Shown: positions 47,610 to 58,425 of the stretch, one piece after another
Layout: each line of letters starts with the position of its first letter
Numbering within the stretch: the stretch's first letter is position 1
NCBI GenBank assembly: GCA_018292915.2
Contig: JACVVK020000389.1
Span: 340,001 to 404,000 of the forward strand
DNA: 64,000 nucleotides
Origin: Batillaria attramentaria
Taxonomy: Eukaryota > Mollusca > Gastropoda > Batillariidae
Direction of reading: 5' to 3'
Notes under the pieces: generated by a model
The model's input: only the letters and a program-made list of their open reading frames with translations
The model's database searches: none
Told to the model about the DNA's origin: nothing
Translations under genes and position numbers: made by a program

Positions 47610-47755
47610 GGGGAGCCGGGGCGGCCGAATGGTGTTAGAGCGTTGGACTTCTAGTGCTCGGGTCGTGTGCTGGCTTTTTCATCGTTGCCCCGTCTTTGAT
47701 ATCACCTGTATGTGGTCGAAAAGGACGTTAAACCCCCAAACGCCCACCCACCCCT
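47610..47755 (+). mobile_element. SINE (ACGTTAAAC family) lacking its B box
   Basis: GAGCCGGGGCGGCCGAATGG head, then the sequence jumps from GCTCGGGTCGTG to TGCTGGCTTTTTCATCG, deleting the B box. The 3' end AAAAGGACGTTAAACCCCCA is intact. Confidence 0.85.
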
Positions 47756-48258
47756 GTCAGCTACTGAACCTTGGACAGAAGTCGAGCGGGAAAAAAAGAT
47801 AATGCGGGTGTGCGGGCCGGGTGGGCTTGGCTACCCGGCAATTGATGGGTGATTAATGGTTGTGCGCGTGGTCAGACTGCGGGTCAGCTCAGGTTCAGGA
47901 CATTCCGTGTGCTACACGATGCTCTGACCCCCCGGCCTGACATTTCACTTCCTGGCATGTCAAATGATGGTACATCAGTGTACTGCTGGTCAAGTTGACG
48001 TCACCCCGGTTGTCGGAGTGTTCGGGGATGGGAGCAAGATCCGTGGCCGGTGTCCTGCTTATGACACACAGTAGCCTGATGACTTGGTAGCTGTGGGCTG
48101 CATATTATGTGTTTAGAAGAAAAAGAAAAAAAAAACTGCTTAAAGTCTCAGTACGTATTATAGGCATGCGACAGCGTGTGGACAACTTTTCATGGAATGC
48201 GCTGACTTTGCGCTTCAGTATCACTTTGGTCACAGTATAGCATCTTATACCATTATGG

Positions 48259-48428
48259 GGGGAGCCGGGGTGGCCGAATGGTAGAGCGTTGAGCTCTCAG
48301 TGCTCGGGTCGTGAGTTCGTATCCCGGCTGGGGCCAAATATTTGTGCTGGCTTTTTCATCGTTGCCCCGTCTTTGATATCACCCGTATGTGGTGGAAAAG
48401 GACGTTAAACCCCCAAACACCCACCCCT
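48259..48428 (+). mobile_element. Best-preserved SINE of the ACGTTAAAC family, with target-site duplication
   Basis: The body is complete from GGGGAGCCGGGGTGGCCGAA through GTGAGTTCGTATCCCGGCTG and TTTGATATCACCCGTATGTG to GGACGTTAAACCCCCAAACA. It is flanked by TTATACCATTATGG (48245-48258) and TTATACCGTTATGG (48429-48442). That is a 14-bp direct repeat with one mismatch, as expected of LINE-mediated insertion. Confidence 0.92.
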
Positions 48429-50237
48429 TTATACCGTTATGGTGACCGTCTGTAAAAGGACACAATAAAGTTGTTTGAACTTGAACTGAATGAGCCAAGC
48501 ACCACTCTTGCCACCGCCTGAATACTTGTCTGTGTAAACTGGCCAGCGGAATAAAACCATGTTTTAACGAAGCACCACATTGAACTTTTTTTTTTTTCTT
48601 TTTTAAAGATTTTGGTGGCTGTGAACACGCTGTGACAGTGTTCATGCTTATCTTTGTGGGGTATTTTTTGTGGTGTTTTTTTTTTTTTTTTTTGAAATTC
48701 AGTAGTGTGAGTGGTCCTCACGGTCCTTGGAATCGCTGTTCATTTTCATCATGCACTGATGCAGAAGCTGAAAGTAGTGTGAAGGTGCAGAGTCTCCTGC
48801 ATGTCCTAGGTTTATATTGCCCCGTAGACCAGTTTGCACCATTTGTCCAACGTTACATTTTTTTTTTCCACGATGTGCAGGCACACTTAGCCTCTGGCCA
48901 ATGAGTGAGTCCATAGCAGCAGCAGCAGGAGAAAACATCACGCACCAGGATGAGTTGGTGATGTCATACATACTTTCTTTTGGACATCCTGTCAGTTTGT
49001 TCCGTGTGTGACGGAAATTGGGGGGAATTTTAAAATAGGATTTTTAGTTGTTGTGAAAGTCCAGTGTCGTCTCATATCCTGAATGAAGCAGTGTGGTGAC
49101 CGACTTAGCCTGGGAAAATTAATTATAAGGGGGGGCGGTATGGGTGGGTGGCGATTTTGATACAAAAGTTTTACTTATCGTGAAACACTGAGGCCATGCA
49201 TGCGCGGCCGTAGCCTTATTGTCCGAACCACGTGACCAAACTGAACACGTCAGCAAAAACCGAATCCCTGTATTTCGTTTGCCCCCCCCCTTTCATCCTG
49301 GGTTTGGTTACATGTCGCAGTTGCTCAATACACTTTCCGTGACAAGTGCGGGCTTTGGGCAAGGGTTTGCGGTAATGGTTATGTCCAATAGCCGGGCCAT
49401 TATGCCTGGTCTCCAGACCGCAGGCTGCCAGCACGATCAGTCAGTCAAGCAATCAGTCGTCCATATTGGGGGGGGCATACTCGGCTCAAATGGGCAATTA
49501 ATTGATTTGTTCCTTTTTTGCCAGAAGGCACACTTTCCACCTCACCTCTTTGCACCGGCAACACGTCGCGTCTAGAGCAGTAACTGTTGCCTGTTTCAAC
49601 ACCCCCTTCCTCCCTCCTCCCCCTTCTTCACCCCAGCATACGCCCACCGCCTCTCTCTCTCTCTCTCTCTCCCCCCCCCACCCCCCTCCACCACTACCCC
49701 CGTACCCGTACTTCGTCCCTCGACACATAACAGCCCTTCTACAGAATCGACAGCCATTTGATTCTTCGATCGTTTGAACGGAAGCGTCACGGTCCAGTGG
49801 CTTGCAGCAGACTTGCAGCGACGACAGCACTCTCTGTGTCAGTGGCCCGCAACCGGTGGCTGGCAAATTCCACGCTTGGTCGTCCTCGTCGTAGGAGAAA
49901 TAGTTGGGGGGGGTAGAGGGTATTGGGAACACCTCAGCAATCAGTCAGTCACCTCACTTTGTCACTGAGGGACCCCGATTAATGTGGTCTTGCGTCAGAG
50001 AATGGGGTTGAGGGGGGGGGGGGGATAGAAATAAAACCTCCCTTGCTGCTGTCAACTCTACGGCGGTATGTGACTATTCTGTTTAGCCCGTTTTGCTGAC
50101 TCGGCATTATCGTAGATCTACAACGCTGTCAGACAGGGATATTCTGATGTACACGTACATTCCGGTGCATGTGGCTCACAGACTACTACTACTACTACTA
50201 CTACTACTCTCCCTCTCCCTCTCCATCTTTCTTTGGG

Positions 50238-50404
50238 AGGAGCCGGGATAGCCGAATCATTCATTGTAGAGCGTCAGTTGGACCGGCTTTGAATGCTCGG
50301 GTCGTGAGTTCGAATCCCGGATGGGGCCAAATTTTGGGGCATTTTTCTCCGTTGCTATCACCCACACTCGGTGGAAAAGGACGTTAAACTCCCACCCACC
50401 CCTC
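50238..50404 (+). mobile_element. SINE (ACGTTAAAC family) inside a CT-rich target
   Basis: GGAGCCGGGATAGCCGAATC, GTGAGTTCGAATCCCGGATG, GGAAAAGGACGTTAAACTCC. CTCTCCCTCTCC occurs on both sides and may be the target duplication. A short insertion sits in the A-box region. Confidence 0.85.
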
Positions 50405-51479
50405 TCCCTCTCCCCGCTCCCTCTCCGTCTCTCTCTCTCTCTCTCTCTCTCCGTCTCTCTTTGGACAGTGTCCATTGCACACTGCACAGATCTCGAAGCT
50501 TAAATAAGTGACGATTCGCAAGACAGACTGGCCTATATGAATTGAAACCGGGCCTGTGGGTTTGATACCCCCGTGTGCTGTGGGGAGTAGTGTACACAAC
50601 AGTATACTTTACTTTCCTACCTGTAGGAGCAGAGTCAGGGATCACGCAGGGCACTGACCTCCTTTCACGGATCCCCCTGCATACAGACACAGGGAAACCT
50701 ACATGGGAGGGGTGGGGGGGGGGAGGGGAGTGTGGTTGTGGAGGGGGTCAACAGAGCGTGGCGCCGTGTTGACTCAAAGGTGCCACGTCATTGTTAAAAT
50801 GTGTGAGGGGTGTGTGTGTGGGGGGGGGGGGTAGGAGCACCGTGCGAAGGTGTGTGATTTATGTACATAGGAAGACAGTCACTGCTTTTATCTTCTTTCT
50901 TATGAAAACAACGTTATGAAAATAAGGTTGCACTGAGTTCTGAAAACATTATAGAATTATAGTTACAGTCGCAGTTGTCACTTTGACATTCGAGGTTGGA
51001 GGTCACGGTTGACTCGCTCTGTTACCCGTTGTCGACATTCTTCATATCAACTGAGCTCTTTGTCATGGTGTTTTGTTTTTTTCTGTTTGTTTATTTGGGT
51101 TTTTTTGTTTTTTTAATGTGCCTGCTCTTTTCATCTGAGTGTTGATGGTCTGTGTAAAAAGGATGTTCTAAAACATTCCTGAATTGTTATTCATACTTCA
51201 AAATTTATTGCTGGCTGCCCTGAAACAATGACATTTTTCTTCCTGAGTAAGATTTAAATTTCTTGGTCAGCTGAGAATTGTTCTGGTTTTGGAAATACTG
51301 ATATGCTAGGTTCACATCTACTCAGCAGGAGTGTGTTTCAGTGTTTGGAATGTGAATTTCACATGCGTAAAATACAGAAACTGTATGTTTTTCAGTAGAA
51401 AAGGGCCTAAAAATTAATTCAGCAGCCAGGTCAGTATGATTGAAAACATGTACAACTGGAAGTTCTGCAGCCCGTCCCA

Positions 51480-51483
<4 letters not shown>

Positions 51484-51571
<88 letters not shown>
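51484..51571. repeat. (CT)n(CA)n compound microsatellite
   Basis: About 14 CT units followed by about 29 CA units. Confidence 0.95.
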
Positions 51572-51574
<3 letters not shown>

Positions 51575-52482
51575 ACACCCACACCCCTAGAGATTGCGTT
51601 TCTGTTATCATTCCCCTTCAGCCGTTATCGAAAGGGAAGCACGTAAGACACCTCCATGGTGCCCCGTTCACAACAACCTGCACCCAGGTTGGCATGCCGT
51701 CTACACAAGCGATGATAAATCCACACAAACACTGCCCCCCAACTCCGACAACAACAACGCGCGCACACACTGGAATTTCCACCCCGGGGGAAGCTCGGAG
51801 TCCGTTGTTAACCAGGGCCGGCTAATCTGTTTGGGATGTCCTAGCCGTTCTCCAAAAGGGAGATAATGTGCCCACACTTTCCTGGTGGCATGTTGTGCTC
51901 GGCTATCTTCGGCCCTTTGCAGCTATGGTCTTTTGTTTGGTGTATTTGCCCTGCTCTGGGGTTTGAAGGGTATCAGATACGGTTGCAATTTAATTGCGGA
52001 CGTTTGGAGGTTGGAAATTGGGTCGTGGGTGTAGAGTCTGGGAAGTAAAGAGTTAAAGTAGGTCAAGGGGTCTCTTGAGTGGCTGCTGAAGGGTTAATCG
52101 TGTGTAAGATTAGTATAGCTTGAACACCTACGTACAAGCGTATGTTACTGTCACTTTGACGCTTAAATGCCTTACGTTAAATTAAATGCCTGTGTTTTAA
52201 TTTCAGGTGTTACTGGTGCAACTCAGAATGAAATTCAGAGCACATCTCATTCAGTCTACAGTTATCGAAAGTTCAATACAGAAACATTGTATTTTATTGT
52301 TTGTATTTGCTTGCTTATTTTCTTGGCTGACACAAAATATCTCTTGGGTAAACTTGGGATCAGTACCTCTTGTATACATGCAATTGTGTATGTTCATACA
52401 TCTACATTCTTCTTTTTAGTAATGTTTGTTGCGGTCATTGAATCGATAACTTACGATATTGAAACGTGATAGCACAATATTC

Positions 52483-52624
52483 AAATTAGATTCTGTTTTC
52501 AATTACTGATGAATAGATACATGTTGAGGCCTTCCATTACATTTTCTGTATTTAAATTAGATTCTGTTTTGAATTACTGATGAATATATACATGTTGAAA
52601 CCTTTCACTACATTTTCTGTATTT
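52483..52624 (+). repeat. Two-copy tandem duplication, 71-bp period
   Basis: AAATTAGATTCTGTTTTCAA starts at 52483 and, nearly identical, at 52554. Both units end ACATTTTCTGTATTTA. Confidence 0.92.
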
Positions 52625-52897
52625 ACTCAAAATATTAAAATATATGACACATATTTGTACATATATGGTGTGAATTAAGTTGTATCACTGTTTGTGTTTG
52701 AACATGACTCTTGCTTTCTTTTCAGAGATCACTGACTTACGTAGTCAGCCGATAATCATAATTATAGGGAACGGTGACGAGGCTTGTGTACTGAAGTTGT
52801 TAAAAAAAAATGTATAGCTGTTGTTTTGTTTTTAAACTTCCTGTCGCAAGAGTTGACGTGTGTCTTTACCTAGTTTTTCCTTCGTCTCTGTGTGCAG

Positions 52898-52929
52898 GCA
52901 CCAGCAATGGTATCAACGGTGGAACGGAG
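52898..52929 (+). CDS. NHERF1: NHERF 32-nt exon, phase 1 to phase 0
   Basis: The acceptor TCTCTGTGTGCAG ends at 52897; the donor GAG|GTGAGT starts at 52930. It encodes (G)TSNGINGGTE. It is the only internal exon whose ends differ in phase (in 1, out 0). It therefore adapts the phase-1 linker exons to the phase-0 terminal exon and should be obligatory for the ERM-binding tail. The consensus donor and strong acceptor argue that it is real despite its size. Confidence 0.82.
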
Positions 52930-54603
52930 GTGAGTATTAGAAGTTTGCTTTTAAAAAAAATACAGTGAAGTTTGATGTTGAGTTTGTTCATTGCAACAAA
53001 CGTGGTGTCCGTTCGTGGCCTCTGTCATACGGACAGGGTCTGTCAAGTTTGACAACTGTGCATGCCTGTGTACAGGTAAAAAAAAAAAAAAAACAAAAAT
53101 GCAAGAGGCCTCAAAATGCCTATATATTCCCTGTTAGCCTCAGGCATCATCGTCACCCCCAAAAATGCTTCAGTCTTGAAACAAACATCACCATTCACAG
53201 ATCATTCAAGGGCACGTACCTGACAGGAGTTAAAAAAAAAAAATTGAATGTCTCCTTTACGCTCAGGCCTCACTGGAGTAACACTGGTCTACTTTCTGTT
53301 TAGGCACTAAAAAACGCTTCACCCAAATCCACTCACGCCACCTTTGCCGCTCTTGTGCGCAAAAGGTCCCAGCTTCACTGGCAGCTTACCTCCTCCTTGC
53401 GACCCCCTGGCATGCACCTTGCGCTACCAAGTACAAAACTAGCGAAATCCGTGCTTTTTCGTGACAACAAAAAATCACTACAAACCAGCACACTGGCAAA
53501 AGAGCATCCATCAAAGAAACACTGCACTCGACTCCACGCGCAGTTTGTGTCCTTACGCCATATGAAGGCAAGACAGGCACCCTAAGAGAGTCTGCCCGTG
53601 AATGTCAATGCAGGTGGATGCCTTGACCTGTAAGGCAAGCCGCCATGTCAGTGTCACCCTGACCTGTCCGCTTGTGAAGAATTTGTGTTTGCTTGAGGCA
53701 GTGAGGCAATTACAGTATATGAGACACCCTTACGATGGTGGCCATCACCTTGTTGCTCATGGCTACGTGCTGTCCTCCCCCCTCCCCTACGTTTGTGTCA
53801 GATGCAGAGATTTAATTATCTTGTATGTGCTGGATGCCAAAATCATTTTCGCTGTCTTGTTGACGTCATACTTACGTCTTACCAGGCAGGAGATCGGCGT
53901 ACATTTAGACTTTTATTGCTGCCAACGCACAGCTGCTTGTGATTATTAAAACTCACTCCAACGTCTTTCCTGTACACCTGTTGTGAGAGAACGTTCAGTG
54001 AGAAATGCAGGGTTCGCGCTAGGATTTTTCAAAACCAGTCCCCTCGCCTCCTACCCCGACCGTTTTTCAGCGACTCTGAGCAAAACCAGTCCCTGTGAAA
54101 AAATTCCGGTAGCACTGCAAATAATGATGTAAATTTTCGCAAGCACAATTCAGAGAGATAAGGCAAGTCAGTGCCGCTAGTCAAGGCTGGGCCACAAAAT
54201 TTGTATTAACGATCAACATTTTTTTTCTTTTTCTTTTTTCTTTTTACGATCAGCCTGTTCATTTTTTTTTCTCCCATAAATCTGTAACCAGTCCCAGCAA
54301 AATAAAACCAGTCCCCGGGACTGACAGCTAAAAAATTTCCAGTATTTCCTCTTTATAACCAGTAATTTACTGGTAATTGCCAGTTAACGCGAACCTTGGA
54401 AATGTATGTTTGAAGAAGCTGGCATAGCAAGGGACAAAGTTAATATCAGTGTCAGAGCACGTGTCAGAGTCATTCTGGTTAAAGCACTCGGTGACGGATT
54501 TTCCAACCCTGGCTTCCCTTTTCTCCGGAACTGTCAAAGCAGTTTGCCCATAATCGGCGGTGGGTGTCATGTGGTTAAAAGCACTGCTTGGTTTTTGTTT
54601 CAG
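52930..54603 (+). other. Last intron
   Basis: Contains an open, acceptor-preceded stretch at 53304-53585 (see findings) and a MITE-like element at 54008-54398. No independent gene is seen. Confidence 0.7.
54008..54398. mobile_element. MITE-like TIR element with GAAATG flanks
   Basis: The ends are inverted repeats: CAGGGTTCGCGCTA at the left, and on the opposite strand CAAGGTTCGCGTTA at the right. GAAATG lies directly outside each end (54002-54007, 54399-54404), a probable target duplication. Inside, AACCAGTCCC occurs four times and AACCAGTAAT once, like subterminal transposase-binding motifs. There is no transposase ORF. CAGGG-type ends suggest a hAT-like origin, but the duplication seen is 6 bp rather than 8, so the superfamily is open. 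Confidence 0.8.
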
Positions 54604-54849
54604 GATCGCACTCCCGAGCCCGAGCCAGTTCCTGTTCCTGAACCGGTTTCGGAGCCCGTGCAACGCGCCCCAGAGCCTGAACCGGAGCCGGCTGTCATCC
54701 GCTCAACCACATCACAAGCTGCTGGGGATTTGAACCTCAACCTCTCGGCGGCAGAGATGAAGGAGCGACTCAAGAGCCGACGGAAGCAGGATCCTCGGAT
54801 GCAGAAGCAGAGTTTTGAGCAGAAACACAAGATGTTCGAGAAGCTGTGA
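54604..54849 (+). CDS. NHERF1: NHERF terminal coding exon with ERM-binding tail
   Basis: The acceptor TTTTTGTTTCAG ends at 54603; the frame is phase 0 and the stop TGA is at 54847-54849. It starts with a Pro/Glu repeat region (DRTPEPEPVPVPEPVSEPV). The EB-type helix follows: DLNLNLSAAEMKERLKSRRK, then the terminal HKMFEKL. The family's human tail has the same layout (DFN-L-MAKERA-basic-ELFSNL), where a Trp, a Phe and the last Leu contact the FERM domain. Here the Phe and Leu are kept (MFEKL) but the Trp position appears to be Phe (QSFEQ). The last three residues E-K-L resemble a class III rather than class I PDZ ligand, which bears on whether the tail can fold back on its own PDZ domain. Confidence 0.95.
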   Translation, partial: DRTPEPEPVPVPEPVSEPVQRAPEPEPEPAVIRSTTSQAAGDLNLNLSAAEMKERLKSRRKQDPRMQKQSFEQKHKMFEKL

Positions 54850-57800
54850 GAAAGAGGGGTGTGAACTTTGTCCGTGTGAACTGATCTTCCTGCCTCACTT
54901 AATAGTTCCGCTGAATGTATACAGAATGTTACTTTGCTCATCAATTCCCTCCCTCCCTCCCTTTCTTACCCATGGCCTTTGTTTCAGCTGTCATACATTT
55001 TCACCCCATGATCCATCAACACTATCCCCTTTTTGTTTTTCCTTTTTCTTTTTTCTTTTTTTTTTCTCACTTCCAAGAGCTTTCGAGATTCACTTAAAAG
55101 GTCATTGTACAAGCTAGCTACAGTTGATCTTTCCCTGATTACAGCTAAGCGTTTTGAATTGCCTTATTGTGAAGTGCAACTGGGTTCGACACAAAGCCAT
55201 TGCCCCGGCAGACGGGCGGCCATCCCTGTACCTGCTTTACTTGCCAGAGTCGAGTACCAGTCTGTATGTACATGTACAAGGTGTTTTCACAAGTCTGTGT
55301 TTGAGGGTTGTCGTCAGTTCAGAAGATTATTGTACTTGCAGGACTTGTAATGTGATGGTGGGATAAGACCCATCGCTGTGCCAGTAAAAAGAAGAAAATG
55401 ACTTGTGATAGGGTACGTCTCCTTTGAGTTTGAGCCTGCTCGGTACTCCGAATCAACGCCTATGCTTTTTTTTCTGTTCGTTCCCCCCCCCCCCCCATCC
55501 CAGTTTCTACCAACATGCATCAGACTGTTCCTGTAGATAAGGATTTTGTTCACCCCTTTCCATCCAAGGCACCCTCTGTACCCTCCTCCTACATTTACAG
55601 ATGTTGAGGGAAAAAAAAAAGAGATATACATTGTCCTTTGTACTTTTAGCTTGCATGTCACTTTGCAAAGCCTCTGTGCCTGCCTATACGCACACTCTCG
55701 CGCACCTGTGTGCTGGTCTGTTTTCTGTCTGATGCAGAGAACTCGATTTGCATTCCAATTGAATACTATCGCTTTGAGAAAAATTTTCTATCGCAAAGTG
55801 TGTTAGTGTGTGAAGACATTTTTTTTATTTTTTTTTCATGTTGTCTTCATGTTGCTTTGTTCACGGACTAGTTTGTTTACTTTCCAACACAACCTGACGC
55901 AAGAGATGTCTGCATGTACCGGTATGTCATCATCATTCGTGCTGTCTGACGGTGACCATGCAAGACACGTTCATTGAAAAGTAGGGGTTGGTTACGGGAG
56001 GGTCAGGGAGAGGGTAGGGGAGTGTGCGATGGATATTGTTTCAGTGGGATAAAGTTTGCTTTTAAAGCAGATTTCTTGCCCATGTTCTGTTTGTGCATCA
56101 CTGCCATTCTTAAACCTTAAAGCCATTTGCCACTGTGTTACAGGGGGAGTGGGGATGGGCTGATCCATTAGCAAAGACAGGAAATGACTCGTACGCTTAT
56201 AAAAGCGCATAAAACGTGCTGTTTCCCCTTCCGTTAACTACTCAAAAAGTGCAAGCACTTAAGACCACAAAGAGAGGAAACAGTTTTTGGATTTTGCACA
56301 CATACCTTTGTTGGGGGGGTACCCGAAAAAGAAGAAGATGCTTTTAATTCAGTGGGAGCCATTAAAACAAAAAAGCCAAATGGTCACATTGCATTTGAAG
56401 TAGCCACTTACAGGAGTGTAGACAGGAAAGGACAGTTTTAGGCCATTTTACAGTGATGAATTATCGACTTTAAAACAAACCAAAAAAATGCAGGGGACCC
56501 TCGTAGCATTTTGTATGCGAAGCATTTACTGCACGTTTTTTCATCTGTCTTGTATGCTCTTCCCATCACTCACTCAATGCAGTGACTGCACCTTGTCTTC
56601 ATCTTTCATGTTGATTACGACTTCTTCTTTCCCCCCCCCCCCCCCCCCCCACCGCCCCGTTTTTATTTTTTCTGAATTGAATAATCAGTGATGGACTTTG
56701 TACTGGAGCCATAAGAGATATATATACACCTACATGCGCTACAGTATACGCGTAATACGTATCACCCCTATAATTTTCTAGAATGAGTATGTATGTTTGA
56801 CAGAATGAGGTTGTGTATATATATCAGGATAAATGCGGACACTTTCTTGATCCATCATGTTGTGGTTCAGTCATTCCAAGCGGGTGGGTGAAACTTTCTA
56901 CAAATCTCAGAACCATTGTGGTGCATTTCTTGTTGGCCAACCATTTTGCGCTGTAAAAGATAGCTCCCCCCCCCCCCCCCCCCCCGCCCCCCATGACCAC
57001 CACCACTACCAGCCCACCCACCATCTCCTTTCCATCCCCACCCCCAAACATTGCTTGCTTTGGCAAACATTCAATCATTATCTGGAAAACAAATGCACAA
57101 GTACCAAGTCTGGAAAACGATTCCATTTATAAAGGTACTGACTGGTTTATTGCACAACAAATTTATTGCATTGTCATTTATCACTATGCTGTTTGCACCA
57201 GGTTACTGACATGCATACACATTACAACCCTAGTATTCAGTTCACGGAGCTCATTAGATGGTGTCCAGTTTCCTCTTTTTTTTTGTTCTTTTTTTTTTGT
57301 TTTTGTTGATGTATTGTTTCCATTTTGTATAAAATGGCTAGGCTGCTGTGAGATGTAGTTTGAAATAAGTCCTGACCATAGACTAGTGATTATTTGCATG
57401 AAAACTGCATTTTTTTTTTCTTGACCATTTCTTTCCAGCACAATAACGTTACCCTTTCCTGTGCATTTATCAGATTTGTAACAATTCACTTTGCCCGCTG
57501 TTGAAAGTTGTAAGGTGTTTTGATTGAGCAATACTGGGCGCTTTTGAACTGGATTATGCATCACCCAGGTATTTCGTGATACTTGTAACTTTTTTCCTGT
57601 TTTGAAACAAACCATTATGACAGGTTTCCCAGCACTTATCCCCTTACAACAACCCAGCCCAATTCTCCCCCCCCCCCCCCCCCCCCCCCGGCTTTGTCCA
57701 TTCTGACCGTAGTTTCAGGACATAATACAAAGATTGATGTATATGTTGATGGTTGTAGAACTGTATACCTTAGCTTTGTTCACAGTTCGTTGTGGGCAGT

Positions 57801-58425
57801 ATTCCTCTCTGTTCCGAGAGATCATCAGTTTGTGTACATAAATCAGCCACATGTCATTGAACTCTTGTACATTGCCAGTCTTTTCTTTCTTTTTCCATTG
57901 ATAACGCTTTCTATGCGGACGGCAAACAAATGGTACGGTGTCCATTTGTAAGAGTTAAATTGTCACCGATGACGGCGAGGATAGCAAGGAAATTGTGATT
58001 GACGCATATGAATGTGAACGTTTGTATGTTTTCTCTGGGTTTTTTCCTCTCATGATTTGGGAAGGGATTATATTTTGTGGCATGCTACAAACTTCTGTGA
58101 CATTCCATCTCTGTTGTGCCTCCGTTTACACTTCAAAGTGAACAGCAAACAATTACCGCTTCTTTCACAAACTTCAAAACGTTAGGGACCAAATGCTTCA
58201 TTTTCTTTCTTCTTTTCTTGAGATGAGAGGGTTGTAGATTTTACTCTTGTCTACGGATGCAGTCTAAAATTCACACATTCATGGACTTGTAAATTGCAGC
58301 TTTTTAAAAAATATTATTTTGACATGTATGCTTGATTTGTGACCTAACTGATTTCACATGTTGAGGAAAAACAATGGCTATGTGAGAAATTTTCTACAGA
58401 AATAAATGTGACCTCATTTGATGCC
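54850..58425 (+). other. NHERF1: 3' untranslated region of the NHERF gene
   Basis: No conserved ORF follows the stop. The first AATAAA is at 58401-58406, about 3.55 kb after the stop, with GT/T-rich sequence behind it. The region holds four poly-C tracts (55483-55496, 56631-56650, 56966-56985, 57667-57689) and two Pumilio-type TGTANATA motifs (56814, 57833). Later AATAAA or ATTAAA sites (60515, 61085, 61772) could extend it. Confidence 0.65.
58401..58406 (+). promoter_or_regulatory. Putative polyadenylation signal AATAAA
   Basis: First canonical hexamer after the NHERF stop codon; T/GT-rich sequence follows at 58446-58480. Alternative hexamers lie downstream. Confidence 0.5.

Larger units (their letters stand above)
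33994..52897 (+). other. 19-kb intron, no second gene seen
   Basis: It contains a 21-bp minisatellite (34826-35298), CA arrays (37919-38110, 38203-38272), an antisense LINE remnant (38789-38905), a poly-C/poly-G pair (40095-40120, 40351-40373), two SINE families (42865-50404 region) and duplications near 39.2, 46.3 and 52.5 kb. The ORF at 36460-36999 starts in poly-G and ends in T-rich DNA, and shows no domain. Possible cassette exons are given as findings. Confidence 0.7.
1..58425 (+). other. NHERF1: NHERF/EBP50-like scaffold gene (5'-incomplete locus)
   Basis: Gene-level entry. Seen: two PDZ domains of NHERF type, a long low-complexity linker and a C-terminal ezrin-binding-like tail lie in order on one strand, with GT-AG introns and a continuous frame. 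Known of the family: NHERF1/2 tether membrane transporters and receptors through the PDZ domains and actin-linked ERM proteins through the C-terminus, under apical or microvillar membranes. The exon set 1-361, 18441-18872, 19729-19863, 24779-24853, 28721-28894, 33082-33993, 52898-52929, 54604-54849 sums to 2367 nt, exactly 789 codons including the stop. The start codon of the PDZ1 form lies before the window. Vertebrate NHERF1 is about 358 residues; the excess here is in the linker. I cannot tell whether it is orthologous to NHERF1 or to the NHERF1/2 ancestor. The 3' end is set by the first AATAAA after the stop and is approximate. Confidence 0.93.

Noticed and set aside
49498..49932. Minus-strand 144-codon ORF
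   Set aside because: Gly/Arg/Glu-rich from CT and poly-C tracts; no domain.
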